Assembly (NCBI GenBank): GCA_021817065.1
Contig: JAKAWH010000011.1
Coordinates: 1 to 42,878 of the forward strand
Reading direction: 5' to 3'
DNA: 42,878 nt
From: Actinomycetes bacterium
GTDB taxonomy: Bacteria; Actinomycetota; Acidimicrobiia; Acidimicrobiales; JAKAVM01
Below the pieces are notes generated by a model. That model ran no database searches. It was not told where the DNA came from and was given only the letters and a program-made list of their open reading frames with translations. The translations under genes and the position numbers were made by a program. This document shows, one piece after another, positions 17,693 through 26,889 of the stretch. How positions within the stretch are numbered: the stretch's first letter is position 1; the number at the start of each line of letters is the position of its first letter.

Positions 17693-19219
17693 TCAGGAGC
17701 CCAACTTTTCTAACAGCTCGGCGGGGCTGGAACATCCCGCGAGGAGCGATTCAACATGGGCCGCTGTCCCCCGGAGCGGTTCCATCATCGGGACCCGGCG
17801 CAATGGGTCGGACCCCAGATCGAATACCAAGGAATCCCAGTTAGCCGCAGCCACCGCTCCGGCCCACCGTTGAAGGCACTTCCCCCGGAAATACGCCCTG
17901 GTGTCGGGCGGAGGCTCCGTGGTAGCCCGTCCCACCTCATCGGGATCGACCAGCTTCTCCATTGGCAAGCGTGCGAAGAGCGACTTCTCCGGGCGCAGGT
18001 CGTGATACTGAAGGTCCATCGCAGCCAGCTGGTGCGCGTCCCAGCTGAGTCCGTGGCGCTCCCTGTACGCCTGGAGCAGCTTTCGCTTGGCCACCCAGTC
18101 GAGCTGGCGATCCAAGGTTTCCGGGTCGCTCTCCAGCGAGCTCAGGGTCGATTCCCAGCGATCCAGAACTCCGCGCGCCGTCTCGGGGTCCTCCCCGAGA
18201 GTGGTTATCCCACGCTCCAGCGCGTACTTACGCGCAAGGTCCAGAAGCTCCCATTGGATCTCGAGAGCAGTGACCCGCCGGCCGGAAGCGAGTTCCAGGA
18301 GGGTCGAGAGTGAGGGGTCATAGGAGACCTGGCGGAATGCCTTGACCGGCGCTGCCAGCACCAGGTCCGCCCGCTCCAGCCAATCGTCCTCGATCATGGT
18401 GAGCACCAGGGCGGTCACCCCCACCTTCAGATAGGTGGCCACCTCGGACATGTTGGCGTCGCCAACGATAACGTGGAGGCGGCGATATTTCTGGGGATCG
18501 GCGTGGGGCTCGTCGCGAGTATTGACGATGGGCCGCTTAAGGGTCGTTTCCAGACCCACCTCTTCCTCGAAGAACTCCGCCCTCTGGGAGATCTGGTAAT
18601 CCACCCTGCTGCCGTCCCGCCGCTCCCGGTTACCCACCTCGCTGCCCACCTTGCCCGATCCGGTGTAGATGATCCTGGTCACGAAGTGCGGGGTGATGTA
18701 CCTGGCAATCCGGGGAAAAGGAACGTCCCTGTCCATCAGATAGTTCTCATGGCATCCGTAGGAGTTGCCTTTGCGGTCGGAGTTGTTCTTGTACACGACG
18801 ATGCGCCCCTGTGCCCCGTACGCACGTTCTGCCGCCTCCATGGAGCGGCGAAGGATTACCTCGCCGGCCCGGTCGTACAGGACGACCTGCAAAGGAGTGG
18901 CACATTCCGGAGAGGAATACTCTGGGTGGGCGTGGTCCACGTAGTAGCGGGCGCCGTTGGTTAGCACCGTGTTGACCAGATGGGTCTCCACCTCGGGCGC
19001 CATCGCCCCTTCTGGGCCGAAGCCCCGGGCGTCGTTTCCCGGACTCTCGTCTACGAAGTCCCATCCAACTTGGCGCTGCGCCTCGGTCACATACGCGTTG
19101 ATGAGGAGCGAGGAGGCCATCACAGGGTTGCTGTCGCCCGGTCCGATGCCGTGGACGCCGTATTCGGTCTCTATCCCGCAGACCTTCGGTATTGCCACGC
19201 CAGTGACGCTAGTACGCAC
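17693..19219 (-). CDS. dop: Pup deamidase/depupylase Dop
   Basis: KVCGIETEYGVHGIGPGDSNPVMASSLLINAYV...YYVDHAHPEYSSPECATPLQVVLYDRAGE...[29 protein letters not shown]. Confidence 0.95.
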   Translation of the reverse strand: MRTSVTGVAIPKVCGIETEYGVHGIGPGDSNPVMASSLLINAYVTEAQRQVGWDFVDESPGNDARGFGPEGAMAPEVETHLVNTVLTNGARYYVDHAHPEYSSPECATPLQVVLYDRAGEVILRRSMEAAERAYGAQGRIVVYKNNSDRKGNSYGCHENYLMDRDVPFPRIARYITPHFVTRIIYTGSGKVGSEVGNRERRDGSRVDYQISQRAEFFEEEVGLETTLKRPIVNTRDEPHADPQKYRRLHVIVGDANMSEVATYLKVGVTALVLTMIEDDWLERADLVLAAPVKAFRQVSYDPSLSTLLELASGRRVTALEIQWELLDLARKYALERGITTLGEDPETARGVLDRWESTLSSLESDPETLDRQLDWVAKRKLLQAYRERHGLSWDAHQLAAMDLQYHDLRPEKSLFARLPMEKLVDPDEVGRATTEPPPDTRAYFRGKCLQRWAGAVAAANWDSLVFDLGSDPLRRVPMMEPLRGTAAHVESLLAGCSSPAELLEKLGS

Positions 19220-19234
19220 GACTCCCAGAGGGCG

Positions 19235-21034
19235 TCACAAGTATTGCCCGGTGCCCACCTTCTCGATGGAGCGACCCCCCCTGGCCTGCTTGTTCTCGTC
19301 GAAGAGGAGGGTGCGGATATACACGATCCTCTCCCCCTTCTTCCCTGAGATCCGTGCCCAGTCGTCCGGGTTGGTGGTGTTGGGGAGGTCCTCGTTCTCC
19401 TTGTACTCCTGGCGGATCGATTCCACCAAATCGTGCAACCGGATACCCCGGCCCTCCCCGGAGATGGCCCGCTTGATCGCCAGCTTCTTCGATCGGCGGA
19501 CGATGTTCTCGATCATCGCCCCACTTGCGAAGTCCTTGAAATACAGGACCTCCTTGTCGCCATTCTGGTAGGTCACCTCGAGGAAACGGTTCTCCTCGTC
19601 GTCCCGGTACATGTCCTGGACGGTCTTCTCGATCATCGCCTGGCACGCCTTGGCCGGATCGCCTCCACCGAGCTTGTCGACCTCCCCGGCGTCGAGGGGT
19701 AGGTCGGCGGTCAGGTAACGACCGAAGATCTGGGCGGCGGCTTCTTGGTTCGGTCGCTCGATCTTGATCTTCACGTCGAGGCGTCCGGGTCTCAGAATGG
19801 CCGGGTCGATCAGGTCTTCCCGATTGGACGCACCGATGACGATGACGTTGCGAAGGGTCTCCACTCCGTCGATCTCGGCTAGGAGCTGGGGTACCACGGT
19901 CGACTCCATGTCGGAGCTGATCCCACTGCCCCGAGTTCGAAACAGCGAGTCCATCTCGTCGAAAAACACGATGACCGGAACTCCCTCGTCTGCCTTCTCC
20001 CTGGCGCGCTGGAAGACCAAACGAATCTGCCGTTCGGTCTCCCCGACGTACTTGTTCAGCAACTCGGGACCCTTGACGTTCAGGAAGTAGCTTCGGGCGG
20101 TGGAATCCCCATGCATGGCCGCCACCTTGGCAGCCAGGGAATTGGCCACCGCCTTGGCGATGAGGGTCTTGCCGCATCCGGGGGGGCCGTACAGGAGAAC
20201 TCCCTTGGGTGCGGGCAACTTGTGCTCCAGGAACAGATCTCGGTGTAGGAAGGGAAGCTCCACCGCGTCCGTGATCGCCTCGATCTGGTTGTCGAGCCCG
20301 CCCACGTCTTCGTAGGAGATGTCCGGGACCTCTTCAAGGATCAGCTCATCGACCTCGGGACGGGGAAGCTTCTCGAGCAGGAGTCCGGTTCGGGAGTCCA
20401 TCAGCAGCCAGTCCCCGGCGCGGAGCTTCTCGCCTATCAGGGTCGCCCCCAGCTCGGCCACCCGCTCCTCGTCCGCACGAGCCGAAACGATCGCGCGGGT
20501 CTTGTCCTCCAACACTTCCCGAAGCGTCACGATCTCCCCTGCACGCTCGGGTTCGCGGACCATGGTCACGTTGAAGGACTCGTTGAGAACCACCTCCTGC
20601 CCGCGATGAATCTCCCGCACGTCGATCCCTGGATGGGTCGAAACCCGCATCTTCCTCCCACTGGCAAAAATATCCACGGTGCCATCGTCGTTGGCTCCCA
20701 GGAACGTCGCGTAGGCTGATGGGGGTTGGGAGAGCTTGTCGACTTCTTCCCGCAGCGCGGCGATGTGGTCGCGCGCCTGACCGAGGGTGAAGGTCAACTT
20801 CTCATTCTGTGACACCGCCTGAGCCAGCTGCCCCTTCACTTCCAGCAATTTCTCTTCAAGCGTCCGGACGCGCTTGGGTGCCTCTTGCAGGCGGCGGCGC
20901 AGGGTCGCGATCTCCGCTTCGAGGTCCTTGGCGAGAGCTCGTTGCTCAGCCAGTTCGATATCGCTCTCGGCAAGGCGCCGATCGAGCTCTGGATCAGCCG
21001 TGGCAATCACCTCCTCGCTGTCGAAATCGACCAT
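19235..21034 (-). CDS. arc: Proteasome-associated AAA ATPase ARC/Mpa
   Basis: N-terminal coiled coil, tandem OB-like region, [25 protein letters not shown]...[21 protein letters not shown]...[14 protein letters not shown]-terminal GTGQYL. Start set at MVDFDSEE; the ORF extends to 21115. Confidence 0.95.
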   Translation of the reverse strand: MVDFDSEEVIATADPELDRRLAESDIELAEQRALAKDLEAEIATLRRRLQEAPKRVRTLEEKLLEVKGQLAQAVSQNEKLTFTLGQARDHIAALREEVDKLSQPPSAYATFLGANDDGTVDIFASGRKMRVSTHPGIDVREIHRGQEVVLNESFNVTMVREPERAGEIVTLREVLEDKTRAIVSARADEERVAELGATLIGEKLRAGDWLLMDSRTGLLLEKLPRPEVDELILEEVPDISYEDVGGLDNQIEAITDAVELPFLHRDLFLEHKLPAPKGVLLYGPPGCGKTLIAKAVANSLAAKVAAMHGDSTARSYFLNVKGPELLNKYVGETERQIRLVFQRAREKADEGVPVIVFFDEMDSLFRTRGSGISSDMESTVVPQLLAEIDGVETLRNVIVIGASNREDLIDPAILRPGRLDVKIKIERPNQEAAAQIFGRYLTADLPLDAGEVDKLGGGDPAKACQAMIEKTVQDMYRDDEENRFLEVTYQNGDKEVLYFKDFASGAMIENIVRRSKKLAIKRAISGEGRGIRLHDLVESIRQEYKENEDLPNTTNPDDWARISGKKGERIVYIRTLLFDENKQARGGRSIEKVGTGQYL

Positions 21035-21146
21035 ACACCCGCGAGCCAAGCATGTCGTGGAGGCCGGCTCCAGGGCCTTTTGGCCCGGCACCGAGCGCGC
21101 TCCAGAGCAGCGCAATCAGTCGCCATCTGGCTTCCCGGGGTACAGA

Positions 21147-21175
21147 TTGACATCGGGAAACAGCCCCGTTAGCGT
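21147..21175 (+). promoter_or_regulatory. Putative sigma70-type promoter for the ferredoxin gene (leaderless arrangement)
   Basis: TTGACA (21147-21152), 17-nt spacer, TAGCGT (21170-21175), ATG at 21185. Confidence 0.45.
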
Positions 21176-21184
21176 CGGCATTGC

Positions 21185-21421
21185 ATGAAAGTGTGGATCG
21201 ATCAGGATTTGTGTACCGGCGACGGTCTCTGTGAGGAGATCTGCCCGGATGTATTCACCCTGCTGGACGACGGTCTGGCCTACGTCAAGGACAGTGGATC
21301 CGTCCTCAACGACCCAGGCGGCTCAGCGGGGATGGCCCTGGTACCCGCCAGCCTCGAAGATGCCGTGGTCGAGGCCTCGGAGGAGTGCCCCGGCGAATGC
21401 ATTTTCGTAGAGCGGGACTGA
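21185..21421 (+). CDS. Small ferredoxin
   Basis: MKVWIDQDLCTGDGLCEEICPDVFTLLDDGLAYV...EASEECPGECIFVERD: CxxDxxCxxxCP...CP motif. Confidence 0.92.
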   Translation: MKVWIDQDLCTGDGLCEEICPDVFTLLDDGLAYVKDSGSVLNDPGGSAGMALVPASLEDAVVEASEECPGECIFVERD

Positions 21422-21452
21422 GCTCCACCCTCCCCGTCCCCTTCGTCCTCTG

Positions 21453-21522
21453 CCGCGGCCTTCAGCCATTGGCGCAGGGACCGGTGGCCGCGGCCTTCAG
21501 CCGTTGATGCAGGGACCGGTGG
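21453..21522. repeat. 35-nt imperfect tandem duplication covering the 3' end of the MarP-like gene
   Basis: ccgcggccttcagccattggcgcagggaccggtgg (21453-21487) and ccgcggccttcagccgttgatgcagggaccggtgg (21488-21522). Confidence 0.9.
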
Positions 21523-22684
21523 ACACCGGGGTCAGACTGGAATTCGCATAGACGGCGCTGACCTCGCTGGGTGCGAGCGCGTACCCGGTCGAAGGCTGGT
21601 CGGGCGCCAGAGCGAATACAAGCCCTTCCGCCTGGCCCCCGGGGCTGATAACCGGCGAGCCCGAGTCGCCCTGCTGAATGTCGGCTGCCAGGACATACAC
21701 GTATCGGCTGGTATTGCTCTGGTCGTACAGGTCCCGCCCCAGTGCGTCCACCTCCTGGGTGATGCGGACCGGTGTCACCACCACGCTGTCGGTCCCCCCC
21801 GGGTGTCCGATGGTGACGCCGGAGGATCCAACCGTGGCGGCATCGAAAGGCAGCGGAACCTCCCCAGGGTCCCGTTCGGCCAGACCGGGGACGGCTAAGA
21901 GCGCGACGTCGCGCTTCTCGTCGAAAGCCACCACCGTGGCTCTCAGCCGGAGCCCGGTCGGGGTGAGTACGTAGGTCTGCTGCTCGCCCGCAACCACGTG
22001 TGCGTTGGTGACGACAAGATCACGGGCGAATGCGCTGAAGCCGCTCCCGTCGAGGATCACGTTGCACGCCTCACCGGTCACCTTCACCGTTGACTGCTCG
22101 ACCTGGGCGATCACCGCCGGAGAAACGCTGGTGGAAGATGGGGGCGGTCCCGCGTTCGGCGACGGTCCTGCGCCGTTGAACACCTGGGGGAACCAGCCGC
22201 CCTCCAGGGAACCGCGCAGATTGCGAATCCCCGCCGGCTGGGAGGGTCCGATCCGGCCGATCGCCTGAACAATCGCGGAGTGACGTGTCTGGTTTGCCAC
22301 CATGCCGGCGGTGCTGGCCAAGGTCGGAGTGAGCACCCACACAAGCACCATGACCGAGACCAGTCCCAACACCGCGCCTGCGGCCTTGTCGACCAGCCTC
22401 AGGGGCCCGATCATGGTGAATCGGGCCAGCTTGGAACCCACCAGCAACCCAATCGCCTGGCCGATCAAGGCCGTTCCGGCGACCACCGACACCAGTACGG
22501 CTAGTTTCACCGACTGGCTGGAAAGCGTCATCGAGGAGAGCGCCGCCTGCCCGAACTTCACCCCCAGGTAGATGCCGATGCCCAGCCCCACCCAGGAGAG
22601 GATGCGGCTGGCGAAACCAGTCTCCCATCCCCCGGCCACCGCCCCCGCAACCACCACCAGGATGATCACGTCCAAGGCGTTCAT
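21497..22684 (-). CDS. MarP-like membrane serine protease (CvpA-like TM region + trypsin-like domain)
   Basis: MNALDVIILVVVAGAVAGGWETGFASRILSWVG...; catalytic VVTNAHVVAG, KRDVALLAV, QQGDSGSPV. ATG at 22684 overlaps the trmI stop (ATGA). Confidence 0.88.
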   Translation of the reverse strand: MNALDVIILVVVAGAVAGGWETGFASRILSWVGLGIGIYLGVKFGQAALSSMTLSSQSVKLAVLVSVVAGTALIGQAIGLLVGSKLARFTMIGPLRLVDKAAGAVLGLVSVMVLVWVLTPTLASTAGMVANQTRHSAIVQAIGRIGPSQPAGIRNLRGSLEGGWFPQVFNGAGPSPNAGPPPSSTSVSPAVIAQVEQSTVKVTGEACNVILDGSGFSAFARDLVVTNAHVVAGEQQTYVLTPTGLRLRATVVAFDEKRDVALLAVPGLAERDPGEVPLPFDAATVGSSGVTIGHPGGTDSVVVTPVRITQEVDALGRDLYDQSNTSRYVYVLAADIQQGDSGSPVISPGGQAEGLVFALAPDQPSTGYALAPSEVSAVYANSSLTPVSTGPCING

Positions 22685-23478
22685 TCCGTACCGGCCCTCT
22701 CCGCCCCCACCAGGCGAGCAGTGGTGATGAATCCGGTATGGGCGACCATCCGGTGATCTGGTCGCACCGACCTTCCCTCGATATGCCATGTCCGGTGAAG
22801 AACCTCCACCGTCTCGACCAAGCCGAAGGAGGAATGCTCCAGTGCACTTCGCAGCTCCCAGACTTGATTGATGGTCGGCAAGTAGGAAGCGAGAAGTCCT
22901 CCTGGGACGAGAGCCGCTTCGGCGTGGGCCACCACCCTCCACGGCTCGGGCAGATCGAGGACAACCCGATCGAACTGCGCACCTGCGCCACACTCGATAC
23001 CTTCGTAGACGTCCCGGATCTCGACCCGGAAGTCGGCACCCTCGCCGCAGAACGCTTCGACGTTATGCCGAGCCCGCTGAGCGAAATCCTCCCGTATCTC
23101 GTACCCGATCACGTACGCTCCAACCGAAACCATGGTCATCGACAGGGCACCCGACCCAACCCCTGCCTCCAGCACGCGACATCCCGAACGGATGTCCGCG
23201 CCTATCACTATCGCGCCGAGGTCTTTCGGGTAAATCACCTGAGCACCTCGGGGCATCCCCACGACCGCGTCGGAAAGAGTTGGGCGCACCACTACATAAC
23301 GGGTTCCTCCGGTTCCGACGACGGTCGCTCCGTCATTCCTCCCGATCAGCACGTCGTGGCCCACCCGCCCGGTATGGGTGTGGAACTCGGCACCGGCGGC
23401 CAGTCGGATGGTGTACTTCCGGCCTTTTCTATCGACCAGAACCACTCGCTCCCCGGGTTGGAGGGGGCCGCCGCTCAC
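22681..23478 (-). CDS. trmI: tRNA (adenine-58-N1)-methyltransferase TrmI-like
   Basis: VGHDVLIGRNDGATVVGTGGTRYVVVRPTLSDAVVGMPRGAQVIYPKDLGAIVIGADIRSGCRVLEAGVGSGALSM. GTG start at 23478 overlaps the upstream stop (GTGA). Confidence 0.92.
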   Translation of the reverse strand: MSGGPLQPGERVVLVDRKGRKYTIRLAAGAEFHTHTGRVGHDVLIGRNDGATVVGTGGTRYVVVRPTLSDAVVGMPRGAQVIYPKDLGAIVIGADIRSGCRVLEAGVGSGALSMTMVSVGAYVIGYEIREDFAQRARHNVEAFCGEGADFRVEIRDVYEGIECGAGAQFDRVVLDLPEPWRVVAHAEAALVPGGLLASYLPTINQVWELRSALEHSSFGLVETVEVLHRTWHIEGRSVRPDHRMVAHTGFITTARLVGAERAGTE

Positions 23479-23675
23479 CCGCCCGGGGAACGCTGGGAAA
23501 TGACCAGGGTCTGACCGCGACTCAGCTCCGTCGAGTACACGATCACCGGCTTGTTCGACCGCCGGATCCACCTGACCGCCACCGCCACCACTCCGACGAT
23601 CGCCCAACCCCGGCTGCCGCCCAGCAAGCCCTCTCGGAAGGCGCGCTTGATAAGGTACGAAAGACCTCGCTCCAC
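23475..23675 (-). CDS. Small single-TM membrane protein (66 aa)
   Basis: (V)ERGLSYLIKRAFREGLLGGSRGWAIVGVVAVAVRWIRRSNKPVIVYSTELSRGQTLVISQRSPGG; tight overlaps in an operon. Confidence 0.55.
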   Translation of the reverse strand: MERGLSYLIKRAFREGLLGGSRGWAIVGVVAVAVRWIRRSNKPVIVYSTELSRGQTLVISQRSPGG

Positions 23676-23685
23676 CGGAAATCCC

Positions 23686-23994
23686 TCAGACTCGCTTGAT
23701 TTCGATGACGGCACGGCCTTTACGGCCTCTCCTGCGACCCAGCAGGTAGGCACCGAGGATCCCGAGTCCCACCGCGGCCGCGATGGCCCAGGTAGCCATC
23801 GCCTTTGACGCTTCCATCTGGGACTCCGCCTCACCTGTGATCGTGTGCAGCTTGGCAGCGATATCGTCCCGGGTAATCCGTCCGTCGGGACCGCTCCCGC
23901 GTGAAGCCTTCGTCTCGGCACGTGCGTTCGCGCTCACCGGCCCACTCCCCGGTTGCATCGCTCTCCCATCACTTGCGGACTCCTCTCTCCCCAC
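23686..23994 (-). CDS. Small single-TM protein, possibly DUF3618-like
   Basis: ITRDDIAAKLHTITGEAESQMEASKAMATWAIAAAVGLGILGAYLLGRRRGRKGRAVIEIKRV. Confidence 0.6.
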   Translation of the reverse strand: MGREESASDGRAMQPGSGPVSANARAETKASRGSGPDGRITRDDIAAKLHTITGEAESQMEASKAMATWAIAAAVGLGILGAYLLGRRRGRKGRAVIEIKRV

Positions 23995-24310
23995 GACTCG
24001 TGGCGTTTGCTCTCGCCTCTGCCCGTCTCACCCGGAGGATCCCCACCCCCGACATCGCCGACACCACCACAGTGACTCCTGCTGCGATGCAATAAGGTAC
24101 CCAGGAGAGATGCCCGGTGAATGCCGTGCCGGTTTTCGCCTGCACCAGGCGGAGAACTCCGAGCACCATCACCGCCAGCCCCATCACCAGGACGATCGAG
24201 CCGGCTACGCCAAAAGCCACGTACCGGAGAAGGCCCTTGAGGGGTTCGACGGTCTCCTGCCGGACATAGGCGATCACCAGCTCCCATAGTTCGGATATCT
24301 CGTCCTTCAT
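23969..24310 (-). CDS. Phage-holin-family/DUF1469-like (Holin-X type) membrane protein
   Basis: MKDEISELWELVIAYVRQETVEPLKGLLRYVAFGVAGSIVLVMGLAVMVLGVLRLVQ...: N-terminal helix plus two TM helices. Confidence 0.65.
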   Translation of the reverse strand: MKDEISELWELVIAYVRQETVEPLKGLLRYVAFGVAGSIVLVMGLAVMVLGVLRLVQAKTGTAFTGHLSWVPYCIAAGVTVVVSAMSGVGILRVRRAEARANATSRGERGVRK

Positions 24311-24807
24311 CCGTCCCTTTCGTTCCCGTCGGTCGTTCCCGTCGCCTCCCCCTGAATGCAGCCGGAAGAGCCGTCACGCGGTTGTCGCGGGGTGAGAATG
24401 TAGGTCGACGTGGCCTTCGCCACCATGGTCCCTTCACTGTCGGTGATCAAAGCTTCGACAAAGGCTACCCGCAATCCACCCGAGAGCACGTCAGCCACGC
24501 AGGTGAGGGTGGTACCCACCGTTACCGGCCTGAGAAAGCTGACCTTCATCTCCGCGTTGGCAGAGAAGATCTTCCTCCCCTCCCGTTGCGCGTAGATTAT
24601 CGAGGTCGCTCCCATCGCCGAGTCGGCCATCGCAGCGAGGAAGCCTCCCTGGAGCACGCCTACCGGATTGGCAAAACGTTCGTCGGCGACCATTTGCCAT
24701 ACCGTCCGGCCGGGGACGGACTTGTCCAGACAGATCATCCCCAGGGTGAGATCGCAGTTGGGCGGAACCTGCACGCGGGGGTCCGGTCCGGGCACCACGA
24801 GTTCCAC
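24307..24807 (-). CDS. PaaI/hotdog-fold thioesterase
   Basis: MVADERFANPVGVLQGGFLAAMADSAMGATSI...KVSFLRPVTVGTTLTCVADVL. GTG start at 24807 inferred; ATGA overlap with the next gene. Confidence 0.82.
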   Translation of the reverse strand: MELVVPGPDPRVQVPPNCDLTLGMICLDKSVPGRTVWQMVADERFANPVGVLQGGFLAAMADSAMGATSIIYAQREGRKIFSANAEMKVSFLRPVTVGTTLTCVADVLSGGLRVAFVEALITDSEGTMVAKATSTYILTPRQPRDGSSGCIQGEATGTTDGNERDG

Positions 24808-24852
24808 CCTAGCGGGACACGCCACCGCCCCAAACGGGGTACGGTGTCGTCG

Positions 24853-26889
24853 ATGGGTACGGCAGAGCGGGAGGGTCCTAACGCTTCCTCCGGGAACGGT
24901 GGGACCACAGACCTCGATCAACTCACCGTCGACGTGGTGCGTGGCCTGGCGATGGACGCACCGCAGCATGCCCACTCCGGGCACTCGGGAACCGCCATGG
25001 CGCTGGCGCCTCTCGCCCACCTCCTCTTCACCCGGGTGATGAACCACGATCCCTCCGAACCCTCGTGGCCCGACCGGGATCGCTTCGTGCTCTCCGCCGG
25101 CCATGCTTCCATCCTCCTCTACTCCTACCTATTCCTGTGCGGTTACGGGCTCTCTCTAGACGACATACGCGCCTTCCGCCAGTGGGGAAGCCTGACCCCC
25201 GGCCATCCCGAAGCCGGCCATACCCGAGGGGTGGAAGTGACCACCGGTCCGCTCGGGCAGGGCTTCGCCAACGCTGTCGGTATGGGGATCGCCGAGCGAT
25301 ATCTCCGTTCCCGCTTCAGCCCTGACATCTGCGATCACTTCACCTTCGTGATCGCCGGGGACGGCTGCATGGAGGAGGGAATAAGCCACGAGGCGGCATC
25401 GCTGGCAGGTCATCTCGGCCTGGGACGTTTGGTTTGCATCTATGACGACAACCACATCACCATCGACGGTCCGACCGAGTTGGCTTACTCGGACGATCGT
25501 GCTGCCCGATTCGCGGCTTACGGGTGGCACGTGGAAGAAGTCGGGGAGATAGCCAACGATCTCGATGCATTGGAATCTTCTCTGCGGCGAGCCATGGCGG
25601 TCGAATCGCGTCCCTCTCTGATCCTCCTTCGATCCCACATTGGTTGGCCCTCTCCCGCTCGCACCGACACCAAGGAAGCGCACGGAGAGCCTTTCGGGGA
25701 CGATGAGATCCGCCGGACCAAGGAGATTCTCGGCCTGCCCCCCGGCGAATCGTTCTGGGTTCCCGACCAGGTGGTGGACCACTGCCGCTCACTTGCCGCT
25801 CGCGGGGCAAACCTCCGGGACGAGTGGGGATCGAGGCTCGCGTCCTGGTCGATCGAGAACCCGCCGGCCGCGGCCGAATGGGAGGCGTGCCAGAGGGGCC
25901 ACGGGCTGCCCGGCTGGCAGTCATCCCTCCCCTCATTCGAGGTCGGCGAGAAGGTCGCGACCCGGCAGGCGCTAAAGAAATGCCTGAACGCGGTACTTCC
26001 CAGCGTGCCCGGCCTCCTGGCCGGAGGAGCCGACTTGACCGGTAACACCGGCGTGCAACTTGACGGGCAGGATCTGCAATCGATCGAGCATCCCGGCGGG
26101 CGGCAGATCGCCTTCGGCATTCGCGAGCACGCGATGGGCTCCACCATGACCGGAATGGCCCTCCATGGTGGAGTGATCCCGGCGGGAGGCACGTTCTTCT
26201 GCTTCTCCGACTACATGCGCCCTGCGGTGCGCCTGGCAGCCCTTTCGGGTGCGCATGTCGTCTACTCGTGGACCCACGATTCGGTCGGATTGGGTGAAGA
26301 CGGCCCTACGCATCAACCGGTCGAGCACCTTGCATCGCTCCGCGCGATGCCCGGGCTTCGCCTTATCCGTCCTGCCGACGCCAAGGAAACTGCCGCTGCG
26401 GTGGCCATCGCCCTGGAGAATAGCGGTCCGACCGGCCTGATCCTGTCCCGCCAGGCGCTTCCCGTGCTCTCCGAGACCACGGCGATTCCCGCCGAGGGGG
26501 TCGGAAGGGGCGCCTATCTCCTGGTCCCCGCCGACCCGCCCCAGGTGATCCTGATCGGGACCGGGAGCGAGGTCTCCATCTGCATCGAGGCCGGGGCTCT
26601 GCTGGCGGAGAAGGGAGTTTCCGCCCGGATCGTCTCCATGCCCTCCTGGGATCTTTTCGAGGCCCAGCCACTCGACTACAAGAAGGCGGTCCTCTCCCCG
26701 GGTGTGCCCGTCCTGGCCGTCGAAGCGGGCGCGTCCCTCGGATGGGAGCGCTACGCCGACGCGACCCACTGCATCGACCGGTTCGGTGCCAGTGCTCCCG
26801 GCCCGGTCGTTCTTGAGAAACTCGGCTTCACCCCCGACCACCTCTCACAGCGGGCACTCGAACTCATCAACAAGAGAGGAGGCCGATAA
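24853..26889 (+). CDS. tkt: Transketolase
   Basis: HSGHSGTAMALAPLAHLLF, FVLSAGHASILLYSYLFL, TTGPLGQGFANAVGMGIAERYL, IAGDGCMEEGISHEAASLAGHLGLGRL, THDSVGLGEDGPTHQPVEHLASLRAMPGL. ATG at 24853; the ORF track start at 24382 is too long. Confidence 0.96.
   Translation: MGTAEREGPNASSGNGGTTDLDQLTVDVVRGLAMDAPQHAHSGHSGTAMALAPLAHLLFTRVMNHDPSEPSWPDRDRFVLSAGHASILLYSYLFLCGYGLSLDDIRAFRQWGSLTPGHPEAGHTRGVEVTTGPLGQGFANAVGMGIAERYLRSRFSPDICDHFTFVIAGDGCMEEGISHEAASLAGHLGLGRLVCIYDDNHITIDGPTELAYSDDRAARFAAYGWHVEEVGEIANDLDALESSLRRAMAVESRPSLILLRSHIGWPSPARTDTKEAHGEPFGDDEIRRTKEILGLPPGESFWVPDQVVDHCRSLAARGANLRDEWGSRLASWSIENPPAAAEWEACQRGHGLPGWQSSLPSFEVGEKVATRQALKKCLNAVLPSVPGLLAGGADLTGNTGVQLDGQDLQSIEHPGGRQIAFGIREHAMGSTMTGMALHGGVIPAGGTFFCFSDYMRPAVRLAALSGAHVVYSWTHDSVGLGEDGPTHQPVEHLASLRAMPGLRLIRPADAKETAAAVAIALENSGPTGLILSRQALPVLSETTAIPAEGVGRGAYLLVPADPPQVILIGTGSEVSICIEAGALLAEKGVSARIVSMPSWDLFEAQPLDYKKAVLSPGVPVLAVEAGASLGWERYADATHCIDRFGASAPGPVVLEKLGFTPDHLSQRALELINKRGGR

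Noticed and set aside
23969-24310. Holin-like protein as evidence of a prophage
   Set aside because: Holin-X/DUF1469-like proteins are common chromosomal actinobacterial genes; no integrase, capsid, terminase or att-like sites are visible.
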